Source: Candidatus Tectimicrobiota bacterium (GTDB lineage Bacteria; JACPUC01). Taken from it: a DNA stretch of 64,000 bases. The translations under genes were made by a program, and so were the position numbers. Shown piece by piece: positions 41,357-49,868 of the stretch (the first letter of the stretch is position 1; each line of letters starts with the position of its first letter). The DNA lies in the NCBI GenBank assembly GCA_016192455.1, contig JACPUC010000017.1, positions 62,001 to 126,000 on the forward strand. Reading direction: 5' to 3'. The notes under the pieces were generated by a model that had not been told where the DNA came from, made no database searches, and saw nothing but the letters and a program-made list of their open reading frames with translations.

Positions 41357-42889
41357 GTGGCGGAGAAGGATCAGACGCTTCAGGCGGCGCTGCAGGCGGC
41401 CTGTCTGCGCCACGGGCAGCGCGAAGCCTTCCGGTTTCCGGAGCGCTCGCTGAGCTTTGCGGAGCTGGACGACGCCGCCGGGCGCTGCGCCGCCGGGCTC
41501 GCCGCGCTGGGCGCGCGGCCGCGGGAGCGCGTCGCCATCATGGCGCCGACCTGCCCGGAGCTGCTCGTGGCCCACCTGGGGGTGCAATGGCTGGGAGGCG
41601 TGCGGGTGCCGCTCAATCCTGGGTTGACGGGGGACGAGCTTGCGTTCCTGCTGCGGGACGCCGCACCGGCGGCGGCGATCGTGGGTGAGCCGCAGAGCGC
41701 TGCGCATGGAGCGCTCCTGCAAAGCCTCGGCATCCGTTGCGTCGTCATCGGCGCGGCGGCGCCGCCGGACCCATCGTTCGCCGAGCTGCTCTCCCGCGCC
41801 GCGCCGGCGCCCCCCGTGCACCAGGGCCGCGCCGACGAGCCCGCCCTGCTCTTCTACACCTCTGGCACCACGGGTCGACCGAAGGGGGCGCTCCTCTCCC
41901 ACCGCAACGTCCTGAGCGGCGTGGAGCGCCTCATCAACGCTTGGCGCTGGAGTGGAGATGACCGCTTCCTCCTCGCCCTGCCCCTCTTCCACGTCCACGG
42001 TCTGGGCGTCGGCGTCCATGGAGCGCTGCTCACCGGCTGCCTGACGATCGTGCGGCCGCGCTTCCGCGCCGCGGAGGACCTCGCCTGCCTGGCTCGGGAG
42101 CGCTGCACGCTGTTCATGGGCGTGCCGGCGATGTACTACGATCTGGTCCACCTCCCCGACGACCAGGCGCGCGACCTGGGCCGCATGCGGCTCTTCATCT
42201 CCGGCTCGGCGGCCCTGCCGATCACCACCTTCGCCGCCTTCGAGAAGCGCTACGGCCACCGCATCCTGGAGCGCTACGGCGCCACGGAGACGATGCTGAC
42301 GATCTCCAACCCGTACGACGGCGAGCGCCGCCCCGGCTCCATTGGGCTGCCGCTGCCGGGGGTTGAGGTGCGCGTCGTCGATGAGGCGTGGCGCGACGTG
42401 CCGAATGGGACGCCCGGAGAACTGCTCATCCGCAGTGAGAGCGTCTTCCTCGGCTACCATAACCTGCCGGAGGCGACGGCGGAGGCGGTGCGCGACGGCT
42501 GGTTTGCCTCGGGCGACATCGGGCTGCGCGAGCCGGACGGCTACCTGCGCATTCTCGACCGCAAAAAGAACCTGGTGATCTCCGGCGGCTTCAACATCTA
42601 CCCCGCGGAGGTCGAGAACGTGCTGCGCCGGCATGCCGGGGTGCGCGATGCTGCGGTCGTGGGTCTGCCGGACGAGCGGCTCGGCGAGGTGGTCGCGGCC
42701 CTCGTGGTGCCCTCCGAGAGCGCCGCCACGGCGGAGGAGCTGCTCACCTTCTGCGGCGCTCACCTGGCCCGCTACAAGCAGCCGCGCCGCCTGCACTTCG
42801 CCCCGGACCTGCCGCGCAACGCCATGGGGAAGGTGGATGCGCGGGCGGTGCGGAGGTTGCTGGCGGAGGAAGTTTCGCGGCAAGCCTGA
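41357..42889 (+). CDS. Acyl-CoA synthetase, malonyl-CoA synthetase-like (AMP-forming)
   Basis: 510-residue ANL-superfamily ligase that activates a carboxylic acid via an acyl-AMP. The P-loop is FYTSGTTGRPKGALLSH, then LPLFHVHGLGVG, LERYGATETM and DGWFASGDIG. The hinge ILDRKKNLVISGGFNIYPAE precedes the C-terminal catalytic Lys in PRNAMGKVDARAV. HVHGL and RYGMTE-like sequence favour the MatB/malonate group, but a fatty or aromatic acid is possible. GTG start with GGGAG upstream, directly behind the adenosine-kinase gene, so probably one transcript. Confidence 0.88.
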   Translation: MAEKDQTLQAALQAACLRHGQREAFRFPERSLSFAELDDAAGRCAAGLAALGARPRERVAIMAPTCPELLVAHLGVQWLGGVRVPLNPGLTGDELAFLLRDAAPAAAIVGEPQSAAHGALLQSLGIRCVVIGAAAPPDPSFAELLSRAAPAPPVHQGRADEPALLFYTSGTTGRPKGALLSHRNVLSGVERLINAWRWSGDDRFLLALPLFHVHGLGVGVHGALLTGCLTIVRPRFRAAEDLACLARERCTLFMGVPAMYYDLVHLPDDQARDLGRMRLFISGSAALPITTFAAFEKRYGHRILERYGATETMLTISNPYDGERRPGSIGLPLPGVEVRVVDEAWRDVPNGTPGELLIRSESVFLGYHNLPEATAEAVRDGWFASGDIGLREPDGYLRILDRKKNLVISGGFNIYPAEVENVLRRHAGVRDAAVVGLPDERLGEVVAALVVPSESAATAEELLTFCGAHLARYKQPRRLHFAPDLPRNAMGKVDARAVRRLLAEEVSRQA

Positions 42890-42941
42890 GGGGAAGGAAC
42901 TCACGCGCGGCTGCTTGGGGGGATGGCGGTGGCCGTGGGGA

Positions 42942-43658
42942 TCAGCCCGCCGCCAGCTCGAGGAAGCGGGAGAAGAAGCGGCGGCCATGCTGGCGCAGAG
43001 GCTCGGCGAAGCGCTCCGTCTCCTGGCGGATTGCCGCGGCCCGCGCCGCGCCGCCGATTTCCGCCACATCGCCCGCATTCACCGCCGCTTGCAGCCAGCT
43101 CTCGATCATGGCCGGCGTCACTTCAAAGTGGAACTGCAGACCATAGACGCGGCGGCCGAGCGCATACGCTTGGTTCGCGCAGAGGGCGGAGCGGGCCAGG
43201 TGGCGCGCCCCGGGGGGCAGATCGAAGGTGTCGCCGTGCCAGTGAAAGACCTGGAGGGGACTCGGCAAGCCGGCAAAGAGTGGGTCTGACACGGCCTCCG
43301 GCGTCAGCTCGATCGGGAACCAGCCGATCTCCTTCGCCGGACCCCGGCGCACGCGGGCTCCCGACGCCTTGGCGATGAGCTGCGCCCCGAGGCACATGCC
43401 GAGGGTCGGCACGCCGGCCTCCAGGGCGGCTTTCAGGAAAGCATCCTCCAGCGCCAGGAAGGGGTGCCTCTTCTCCTCGTAGACATTCATCGGGCCGCCC
43501 AGCACGACCACTCCCGCCGCAGCCGCCGGATCGGGAAGCGCGGCGTTCGCGTACGCATCGCAGTAGATGAACGATTCACCCCGCGCCTCGAAGGCCTCGG
43601 CGAAGATGCCGAGGTCCTCCACCTCGATGTTGCGCACGACGAGCCAGGAGCGCCGCAT
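42942..43658 (-). CDS. Class I glutamine amidotransferase-like protein
   Basis: 238-residue type 1 amidotransferase domain without a synthetase partner. The nucleophile Cys is in GVPTLGMCLGAQLIAKA, the catalytic His in VYGLQFHFEVTP, and the oxyanion strand in VVVLGGPMNVYEE. The FHFEVT form is typical of the GMP-synthase-like stand-alone group, some of which act on gamma-glutamyl compounds. The ATG at 43658 follows GGAGAGGG. It is convergent with the acyl-CoA synthetase gene, about 50 bases apart. Confidence 0.88.
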   Translation of the reverse strand: MRRSWLVVRNIEVEDLGIFAEAFEARGESFIYCDAYANAALPDPAAAAGVVVLGGPMNVYEEKRHPFLALEDAFLKAALEAGVPTLGMCLGAQLIAKASGARVRRGPAKEIGWFPIELTPEAVSDPLFAGLPSPLQVFHWHGDTFDLPPGARHLARSALCANQAYALGRRVYGLQFHFEVTPAMIESWLQAAVNAGDVAEIGGAARAAAIRQETERFAEPLRQHGRRFFSRFLELAAG

Positions 43659-43798
43659 CAATCCCTCTCCGCGCCGATAAAGCAGAACCGTTGCGCCTGG
43701 CGCCGGGCGCACCTACCTTGAATGATGACGGGAGGCGGCCCCATCTCCAGGCGCGCGCCACCCGACGGCTTCACCCCGCGTTGCCGGAGGAGGCGCCC

Positions 43799-44158
43799 AT
43801 GCGACGCACCGTTTGGTTTCTCCTCGTGGTCATCCTGCTCTTCGCCGCGGCGCCGGGGTGGGCGGAAACACCCGCCCGCGCCGCCCTGTTCGAGCTGCGG
43901 GATGGGCACGTCTACCTCGGCGCCGTGGTCAAGGCGGACCGCGCCACCATCACAGTCGAGACGGCGCAAGGCGAGCGCACCTTCCAGCTTGACGACGTGG
44001 CGCAGATCACCTTCGGCAAAACGGCGGCCGGCACAGCCCCGCAGGAACGCCCTCTCGACGAGGAGTTCGCCGACCTCATCCGCACCATCCTGCAAAAGGC
44101 CAAGCAGGCGATGAGAGAGCTGGACGTCTCGCGGCAGAAACCCGAGCCGTCCCGCTAG
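43799..44158 (+). CDS. Small exported protein, unknown function
   Basis: 119 residues with a signal peptide MRRTVWFLLVVILLFAAAPG ending in WA, cleaved before ETP. The mature part has FELRDGHVYLGAVVKADRAT followed by ITVETAQGERTFQLDDVAQI. This is a short beta-rich unit resembling SH3/Sm-type barrels found in exported proteins. A charged helical tail follows. CGGAGGAGG precedes the ATG. No partner gene lies beside it. Confidence 0.7.
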   Translation: MRRTVWFLLVVILLFAAAPGWAETPARAALFELRDGHVYLGAVVKADRATITVETAQGERTFQLDDVAQITFGKTAAGTAPQERPLDEEFADLIRTILQKAKQAMRELDVSRQKPEPSR

Positions 44159-44301
44159 GTGGTGACCCAAGCAGGCCGCGAAGAATTCGCCGCGTTGGCG
44201 GCGCCATGGGTGGGGGTATGGCATGGGGGATCACGCGCTCCCGCATCCCGCCTCTCGCCGCGAGCCGCCCGGAGGCGGGCGCGCATGGCCGCGCGGCGCC
44301 C

Positions 44302-45321
44302 TTAGCTCGACGGCAGCAAGCTCAGGTCCACCACCTTTTCCATCGGCACCGCGGACTTGATCAGCCCCACCTTCACCAGATAGTCCTGGAAGCGGGCGAT
44401 CGACGGCACGTCCGGCTTGCCGTTGGGGTCGAGGTAGAAGGCGTGGTCGGCTGACTTGGCGATGATGTCGGGCGGCGTCTTGATGAACTTGCCGAAGATG
44501 CCGATGATCTCCTTGTTGGCCAGGCCGCGCTCGTTGTAGTAGCGGATTCCCTTCACGTAGGCCCGCAGCCAGCGCTTGCCCACCTCGCGGCGCTCCGTAA
44601 GAGCCTTGTTGCTGAAGATGAAAAGGCCGGTCTGGCCCACCTCGAGGCCCGGCAGCTCGTGCACCTCGACCAGGCGGTAGGCAAGGCCACGCGTTACTGC
44701 GATGGTGGGCCAAGGCTCCGAGCCCGTCGAGGCATCGATGGTCTTGTTCTGCAAGGCGGGGATGATGTTGGGCGGCTGCATGGCCACGTGCTCGACGTCA
44801 TCGAAGCTCAGCCCACTCAGCTCGAGGGCGCGCCCGAGGTAGTAGGAAGCAACGTTCCCCTTGCCGAACTGCGCCACCTTCATCCCCTTGAGGTCCTTCA
44901 TCGACTTCACCTTGCCGCTGTCGAAGAGGTCCTTGCGGACGAGAATCGAGGAGTAGCCATACCCCTTCCGGCCCTGTCCCTTGTCGGCCACGGCCTTGAA
45001 TTTCTCGCCCTGGGCAATGGAGTTAAAGAGACCGGCGCTCGGCCCGCCCCCGGCGACATCGATATCCCCGGTCGCCAGCGGGGCCATCATTTTCGTTCCG
45101 GAGGCGAAGCGCACCAGCTCGTTCTTGATCCCCTCCTCCTCGAAGTACTTCTTTTCCATCGCCACGTACAACGCCGCGAAGGAGAGTACCGGGAGGTAGC
45201 CCGTCTTGACGAGCTCTTGCGCGGCAGAGACGGTACTCCCGCCAAGGAGCATGGCAACCGTCAGCACGACCACGGCGCCGCTTCGCAACAGCGTTCCGCA
45301 CCACCCCCACCTCTTTTCCAT
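44302..45321 (-). CDS. ABC transporter substrate-binding protein, NitT/TauT (SsuA) type
   Basis: 339-residue periplasmic binding protein. The signal peptide runs MEKRWGWCGTLLRSGAVVVL to SAAQ, then VKTGYLPVLSFAALYVAMEK and KKYFEEEGIKNELVRFASGT open the mature domain. GDIDVAGGGPSAGLFNSIAQ and DLKGMKVAQFGKG are typical of nitrate/sulfonate/taurine and pyrimidine-precursor receptors. ATG 45321 follows GGGAGGATC. It is the last gene of the minus-strand cluster with the AprA-like flavoprotein and ferredoxin. No permease or ATPase gene is adjacent. Confidence 0.87.
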   Translation of the reverse strand: MEKRWGWCGTLLRSGAVVVLTVAMLLGGSTVSAAQELVKTGYLPVLSFAALYVAMEKKYFEEEGIKNELVRFASGTKMMAPLATGDIDVAGGGPSAGLFNSIAQGEKFKAVADKGQGRKGYGYSSILVRKDLFDSGKVKSMKDLKGMKVAQFGKGNVASYYLGRALELSGLSFDDVEHVAMQPPNIIPALQNKTIDASTGSEPWPTIAVTRGLAYRLVEVHELPGLEVGQTGLFIFSNKALTERREVGKRWLRAYVKGIRYYNERGLANKEIIGIFGKFIKTPPDIIAKSADHAFYLDPNGKPDVPSIARFQDYLVKVGLIKSAVPMEKVVDLSLLPSS

Positions 45322-45488
45322 GATCCTCCCTCCCCTCAAAGGCCCTCCTCGGAGCCGGGGGGCCCGAACCTGTCGCCCCCGGTGGGACTCCCGTCCTGCG
45401 CACTGGAGATCGTGGCGCGGACACCGGCGTGGGCGCTCCAGCTCAGCGCCGCCGGTCCACGCAGCGTGTCCGCCGAACACGCCCCTCG

Positions 45489-45683
45489 TCAGCTCTGAAA
45501 CCAAAGCTTGACGCTCAACGCATGCGTGGGGCAGTCCTCCACGCAGGCGGCGCAGTGCCAGCACTCCTGGATGCGAAACAGCGGGTAGTTCTCCGCATCC
45601 ATGTAGATGATGTCCCCCGGGCAAATCTCCTCGCACAGGGTGCACTTCTTCAGGCATTTCTCTCTCTCCAGCAGAATAGCCAC
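45489..45683 (-). CDS. Two-cluster [4Fe-4S] ferredoxin (AprB-like)
   Basis: 64-residue ferredoxin with two C-x2-C-x(2-3)-C-x3-C-P units: KCLKKCTLCEEICPGDIIY and ECWHCAACVEDCPTHAL. The CWHCAACVEDCP form resembles the iron-sulfur subunit of adenylylsulfate reductase, but the AprB tail is absent. It starts at GTG with GAGGAG upstream. It follows the flavoprotein gene by 124 bases and is presumably its electron partner. Confidence 0.88.
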   Translation of the reverse strand: MAILLEREKCLKKCTLCEEICPGDIIYMDAENYPLFRIQECWHCAACVEDCPTHALSVKLWFQS

Positions 45684-45807
45684 AGGGTGCGCTCCTCATC
45701 TCCTGCACTGGTGCGTGGTCAACTCGACGTATCGACGCTCGTTGCGGCGTCACGTGGCCGACGCCGCCGGGCTTCCGCGCGCCTCCGCGGCGGCCGGCGT
45801 CTCGCCG

Positions 45808-47454
45808 TCACGGCAAGGGTCGCTGGTTCACCCGCAGAGAATCGCCGACCTTCTGGACGACAAGGTGTTTCAACCAGTTCCCGTCGTCGCGTTCGGTGTA
45901 ATCGGTGCGGCGGTGGTTGAGGAACATGCGCGATTCCTTGCGCTCTCTCGCCGCCAAGGTGATCGCCTCGGCCACTTCGGCCATGTTGATCGCTTCGTGC
46001 GCTTTCACCTTCTGCTGCACGGTGCGGGCGCCGACCTGGTCGTAGGCGTAGCGCTGGATGCCGCGGATGCGCTCCAGGGCATGGGTCAGGCCCACCTCGT
46101 TGCGATCGTAGCAGACGTAGCTCGACATGACGCGCTGCAGGTTGCGCTCGATCTGCACCGGCTCGACGCCCTCGGGGCGGCGCATCGGCAGCTCGAGGCG
46201 CTCCACCGCCGCCTGGATCGTCTTCTCCGAGGCGCGCGCCGGCCTCCGTAGTGATTTCGCGTAGTCGGCGGCCCGCTGCGCTCCCTCCCAGCCGAGGACC
46301 ATCGCGCCGGTGGCGGAGTAGAAGCCGCTGTAGGCCGTGGCGTCCCCCACCCCGAAGAGGCCGGGCAAGGTGAGGCTGAAATCGTGCCCCACGTCGATGC
46401 CGCCGGTCATCATGCCGCGAGTGTACGGCTCGGAGACCTCGATCTCCATCATGCTCTGCTCGAGATCGATGTCGCGCTCCTCGAAGTAGCGGAAGTAGGT
46501 CGGCTTCTCGTTGCGGAACCCGCGCAGGACGATCTCCACGTGCTCGCGGTCGAGGTCGCGGAAATCCAGGAAGACGGGGCCGCGCCCCTCCTTGATCTCG
46601 GTGTAGACGGCGTAGACGAGGAGCTGCCGCGGCGCTTTCTCCATGCGCTCGCCGGCATACTTGCCCATGAAGCGCTCGCCGTTCGCATTGATGAGCTTGG
46701 CGCCGACGCCGATGAAGGAGTTGATGCCCGGCGCGGTGAAGTCCTTCGGCACCAGGGTCCCCTGCACGAACTCCATGTGCTTCAGGCGCGCCCCCGCGCG
46801 CAGCGCCGCGGCGTAGCCGTCGCCGGTGTGGTAGGGGTTGCGCCAGCGGTTGAAGTTCTCGCCGCTGGGGGCCTGGTACATGCGCGTGCAGCCGCCCGAG
46901 GCGATCACCGTCGCCTTGGCCTGAGCGATCAGCGGTTCGCCGCTGCGCGTGTCGAACCCGGCCGCCCCGACGACCTCGCCGTTCTCCACCAGGAGATCGG
47001 TCATCATGACGCGGTTGAAGATGCGGGCGCCGCTCTTCTTCACCTGCCGGGCATGCCCTTTCTTGAGGTCGAGGCCGTTCCAGATGTAGAGGTTGCAGCT
47101 CCAGAACATCGACTGGTCCCACACCAGGTTGCCCTGATCGTCGCGCACCTGGATGCCCCACTCCTCGAGGCGCTCCATCATTGGGTAGGAGCCGTCGAGA
47201 ATGAGCTCCACGAAGGTCTCGTCCTGCAGGCCATGACAGGCCCGCTTCATGCCGTCGATCTCCGCCTGCTTGTCGTGCACGCCGGGGATGAGGCAGGCGA
47301 TGTCCTTCAGCCCCATGCAGGCCTCGCCGCTGTGGTGCACGAACTGCTTCTCGAGGACCGCCACGTCGAGGCCGTTCTGGCGGGCGCGCACCGCCGCCTG
47401 GCAGCCTGCCAGCCCGCCGCCGATGATCAGGACGTCCGTGTCGATGCGTTGCAT
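45808..47454 (-). CDS. AprA-like FAD-dependent oxidoreductase (fumarate reductase/adenylylsulfate reductase superfamily)
   Basis: 548-residue flavoprotein. The FAD motif is VLIIGGGLAGCQAAVRARQN (8-27), followed by VIASGGCTRMYQAPSGENFN, then GDGYAAALRAGARLKHMEFV. GMMTGGIDVGHDF, GLFGVGDATAYSGFYSATGA and the C-terminal helical domain (ALERIRGIQRYAYDQVGA) complete the AprA/FrdA layout. No fumarate-specific residue set could be confirmed. Paired with a small ferredoxin, an MFS carrier and a binding protein, it probably reduces or oxidises an imported anion or organic acid. AGGAG precedes the ATG, 23 bases after the MFS stop. Confidence 0.87.
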   Translation of the reverse strand: MQRIDTDVLIIGGGLAGCQAAVRARQNGLDVAVLEKQFVHHSGEACMGLKDIACLIPGVHDKQAEIDGMKRACHGLQDETFVELILDGSYPMMERLEEWGIQVRDDQGNLVWDQSMFWSCNLYIWNGLDLKKGHARQVKKSGARIFNRVMMTDLLVENGEVVGAAGFDTRSGEPLIAQAKATVIASGGCTRMYQAPSGENFNRWRNPYHTGDGYAAALRAGARLKHMEFVQGTLVPKDFTAPGINSFIGVGAKLINANGERFMGKYAGERMEKAPRQLLVYAVYTEIKEGRGPVFLDFRDLDREHVEIVLRGFRNEKPTYFRYFEERDIDLEQSMMEIEVSEPYTRGMMTGGIDVGHDFSLTLPGLFGVGDATAYSGFYSATGAMVLGWEGAQRAADYAKSLRRPARASEKTIQAAVERLELPMRRPEGVEPVQIERNLQRVMSSYVCYDRNEVGLTHALERIRGIQRYAYDQVGARTVQQKVKAHEAINMAEVAEAITLAARERKESRMFLNHRRTDYTERDDGNWLKHLVVQKVGDSLRVNQRPLP

Positions 47455-47477
47455 TGCGAGTCTCCTGCCTCGGCGCG

Positions 47478-48644
47478 CTAGGCTGGAACCAAGCTGACGC
47501 GCCGCACGATGAACAGCCCCGCTCCCATGCCGAGCGCGACGTAGAGCGCCAGCGCGTTGAAGAGGGCCGGCAGCCCGAAGAGATCAGCCACGCTGCCCAG
47601 CAGCGTATTGACGACGATGCCGCTGAGGACGGCGCTGGTGTTGAAGAGCCCCAGGGCGACGGCCTGCCGGTGCTGCGGGTGGGCCTCCATCAGGTAGGCG
47701 GCGATCACACCCACGTTGGCGGTGAGAAAGAAGCCGAAACAGATGCCGAAGACCAGCAGCGGCCACCCCGGCGGCACCACCGGCAGCAGCAGCAGGAGGA
47801 CGATGTTGCACGCGAAGATGAGGTAGGCGATGTGCAGGCGCTTCCAGCGGTCCGAGAGCCAGCCCAGGCCGGGATTGGCCACGAAGGCCACGAGGTTGAT
47901 GAGGGTGAAGAGGAAGGTCGTCTCTCCCAGCTCCAAGCCCTTCACCTCCCGCAGGTACACCGGCAGGAAGCTCGAGGCGACGAAGAAATTCGTGAACAGG
48001 AGGGCGTTGAGGAGACTCGCCGCCTGGAAGGATGGCCGGCGCAGGATTTCGAGCAGGCGCAGCGGCGGGCGGCGATCCCCAGGCGGACGGTCCTCCACCC
48101 CGCGGGTGGTGAACCAGAAGCCGATCCCCAGCGCCAGGGCGAGCAGGCCGTAGCTGGTGAACGCCACGCGCCACCCCGCCAACGCCGCCACCGCCCCCAC
48201 GAGGGCCGCGCCGTAAGCCCGGCCGGTGGCTGATCCCACAGTGTGGAGGCCGTAAGCGCGCCCGCGCTCGTTCGGCAGGAAGACCTCGCCGATGAGCGAG
48301 AAGCCGGAGGTGAAGTAGAGGCTGAAGGCGAAACCGGCGACGAAGCGGTAGAGGAGGAAGAGCGGCAGGGAGCCGGCCGCCCACGCCGAGGCGATGGCGG
48401 TGCCACCGAGGAGCAACCCCGAGGCGACGATGGCCACCCGCCGGCCGATGGCCGTCGCCACGTATCCCCCCGCGATGAGCGTCACGGCGTAGCCGGCATC
48501 GTAGGTGGCGAGGAGCGCCGCGGCTCCGCCATAGCTCAGGCCAAACTCGCCGCGGATTTCCGCCAGCACGATCGCCAGGGCGCTGCGGTTGGCGTGGCAG
48601 AGCGAGAACGCCGCACTGCATGCAAGCAGGACGCGCCATTTCAG
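47478..48644 (-). CDS. MFS transporter with apparent CTG start
   Basis: 388-residue major-facilitator carrier with about twelve hydrophobic segments. The motif A-like loop is GGYVATAIGRRVAIVASGL, and the second-half counterpart is NPGLGWLSDRWKRLH. A GTG at 48569 would delete the first helix. Reading from CTG 48644 restores KWRVLLACSAAFSLCHANRS, a normal MFS helix 1. AAGGAGG lies seven bases before that CTG. The CTG overlaps the gntR stop as CTGA, like the common ATGA coupling. No other in-frame ATG, GTG or TTG lies between. Substrate is likely that of the AprA-like enzyme downstream. Confidence 0.85.
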   Translation of the reverse strand: MKWRVLLACSAAFSLCHANRSALAIVLAEIRGEFGLSYGGAAALLATYDAGYAVTLIAGGYVATAIGRRVAIVASGLLLGGTAIASAWAAGSLPLFLLYRFVAGFAFSLYFTSGFSLIGEVFLPNERGRAYGLHTVGSATGRAYGAALVGAVAALAGWRVAFTSYGLLALALGIGFWFTTRGVEDRPPGDRRPPLRLLEILRRPSFQAASLLNALLFTNFFVASSFLPVYLREVKGLELGETTFLFTLINLVAFVANPGLGWLSDRWKRLHIAYLIFACNIVLLLLLPVVPPGWPLLVFGICFGFFLTANVGVIAAYLMEAHPQHRQAVALGLFNTSAVLSGIVVNTLLGSVADLFGLPALFNALALYVALGMGAGLFIVRRVSLVPA

Positions 48645-49576
48645 CGGTCACCCTCCTTCCCAGCGAGCCGCTGCCCCGATCGCCGCCCGCGCCCGGCTGG
48701 AGCCGCTGCGCCGCGCTGCGCCTGCGCTCCGCTCCCCGCCGGAGGCAGTTTCCTCTCGGTCGCCCGTCTCCCGCTGCCGCTCAGCTTTCTCGCGCCCCGC
48801 TGGGGCCCGGCACCGGCGCGGCGCGGCGGCGCCCCAGGAGCGACCCCCTCATCCTTGTCTGCCGGCTCCGTCGCGCTGCGCCGCCCCCACTCCCGCACGT
48901 CGAGGATGTGTTCGGCCATGATGGCGCGGGCGCGGTCTCCGTCGTGTTGCGCCAGGGCGTCATAGATGCGCTCGTGGTAGCGGATCGCCGCCGTCATGCT
49001 CTCCTCGTCGACGGGGACGTCGGCGAACGACGCGATGAGGCTGTGCTTGAAGGAGTGCATGATGATGCTGATGGCCGGGTTGTGGGCGGCATCCGCCACC
49101 AAGAGGTGGAAATCGAGGTGGGAGAACTTGGCGGCTCGCCGCGCCGCGAGATCGCGCCGGGCGAGATCGAGCGCCCCGGCCATCCGTTCGAGGTCCTCCG
49201 CCGTGGCGCGCTCGGCGGCAAGTCGCGCCACGTACGGCTCGAGCGCCACCCGCACCTCGGTATGGTCGTCAAGGCTGACGATCCCTAGGCGGATGGCCCG
49301 CGCCAGGGAGTCGCCGACGACGCGGTGGTCGGGGTGGTTGATGAAGCAGCCGCCCGCCGCCCCCTGCCGGATACTGATGAGGCCCAGGGCCTCGAGCGTG
49401 CGCAGGGCCTCGCGCACCGAGGAGCGGCTGCTGGCGAACTGGCGGGCCAGCTCGTACTCCGCGGGGAGGCGGTCGCCCGGAGCGAGGAGGCCACGGTAGA
49501 TCGCCCCCTCGATCTGCCCGACGATCTCCTGCGGCCGCCGGAAGGGCGCGTGCAGAGGCTGGAAGAGGTTGGCCAT
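48641..49576 (-). CDS. GntR family transcriptional regulator (FadR/FCD subfamily)
   Basis: 311-residue regulator. The winged helix at about 15-80 contains GQIEGAIYRGLLAPGDRLPA, then ELARQFASSRSSVREALRTL and LGLISIRQGAAGGCFI. The FCD effector domain follows at about 95-225, with metal-site residues suggested by FHLLVADAAHNPAI and IRYHERIYDAL. About 85 C-terminal residues are an extra Arg/Ala/Gly/Pro-rich, probably disordered tail. FCD regulators sense small acids. It heads the minus-strand cluster, and its stop overlaps the MFS start, so it very likely controls this operon. Confidence 0.9.
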   Translation of the reverse strand: MANLFQPLHAPFRRPQEIVGQIEGAIYRGLLAPGDRLPAEYELARQFASSRSSVREALRTLEALGLISIRQGAAGGCFINHPDHRVVGDSLARAIRLGIVSLDDHTEVRVALEPYVARLAAERATAEDLERMAGALDLARRDLAARRAAKFSHLDFHLLVADAAHNPAISIIMHSFKHSLIASFADVPVDEESMTAAIRYHERIYDALAQHDGDRARAIMAEHILDVREWGRRSATEPADKDEGVAPGAPPRRAGAGPQRGARKLSGSGRRATERKLPPAGSGAQAQRGAAAPAGRGRRSGQRLAGKEGDR

Positions 49577-49679
49577 GGGACGTCGTCCTGGCAGCCGCCG
49601 CGGCCTTGCCGGCAGCCACGGGCTGGCGGCGCGCCCTGCGAGGCCACGGCGCTCGCAGCGCCGGCGAGATCGGAGTAAG

Positions 49680-49695
49680 TGTCTTACGTCGGACA
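49680..49695. promoter_or_regulatory. Candidate GntR operator
   Basis: TGTC-TTACGTCG-GACA is an inverted repeat at 49680-49695. It overlaps the end of the -10 and the expected transcription start of the gntR promoter. FCD-type GntR sites often are short T-N-GT-N-AC-N-A palindromes, so autoregulation is plausible. Confidence 0.35.
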
Positions 49696-49722
49696 TTTAC
49701 CCGCAATACATCCCCCTGTCAA
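49694..49722 (-). promoter_or_regulatory. Candidate promoter of the gntR-MFS-flavoprotein cluster
   Basis: On the minus strand TTGACA (49722-49717), a 17-base spacer and TAAATG (49699-49694). The -35 is perfect and the -10 is weak. It lies about 118 bases before the gntR ATG. Confidence 0.45.
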
Positions 49723-49868
49723 GAGGGTCCCCGGACGCGCCGCAGCGGTCGGCAGCGCCCTACGCCGCAACGCCCGCCCACCACCGGGCGCGGCGGCGCA
49801 CCGTCTCGTGACGTATGCCCTCGCGCCGCCGCGGGGCAGAACGGAGCGCATGGAACGTCCGGGCACTC

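Noticed and set aside
45322-45753. Extended N-terminus of the first NitT/TauT receptor
   Set aside because: The extension reads through the ferredoxin gene in a wrong frame. ATG 45321 has a strong ribosome site and starts a signal peptide.
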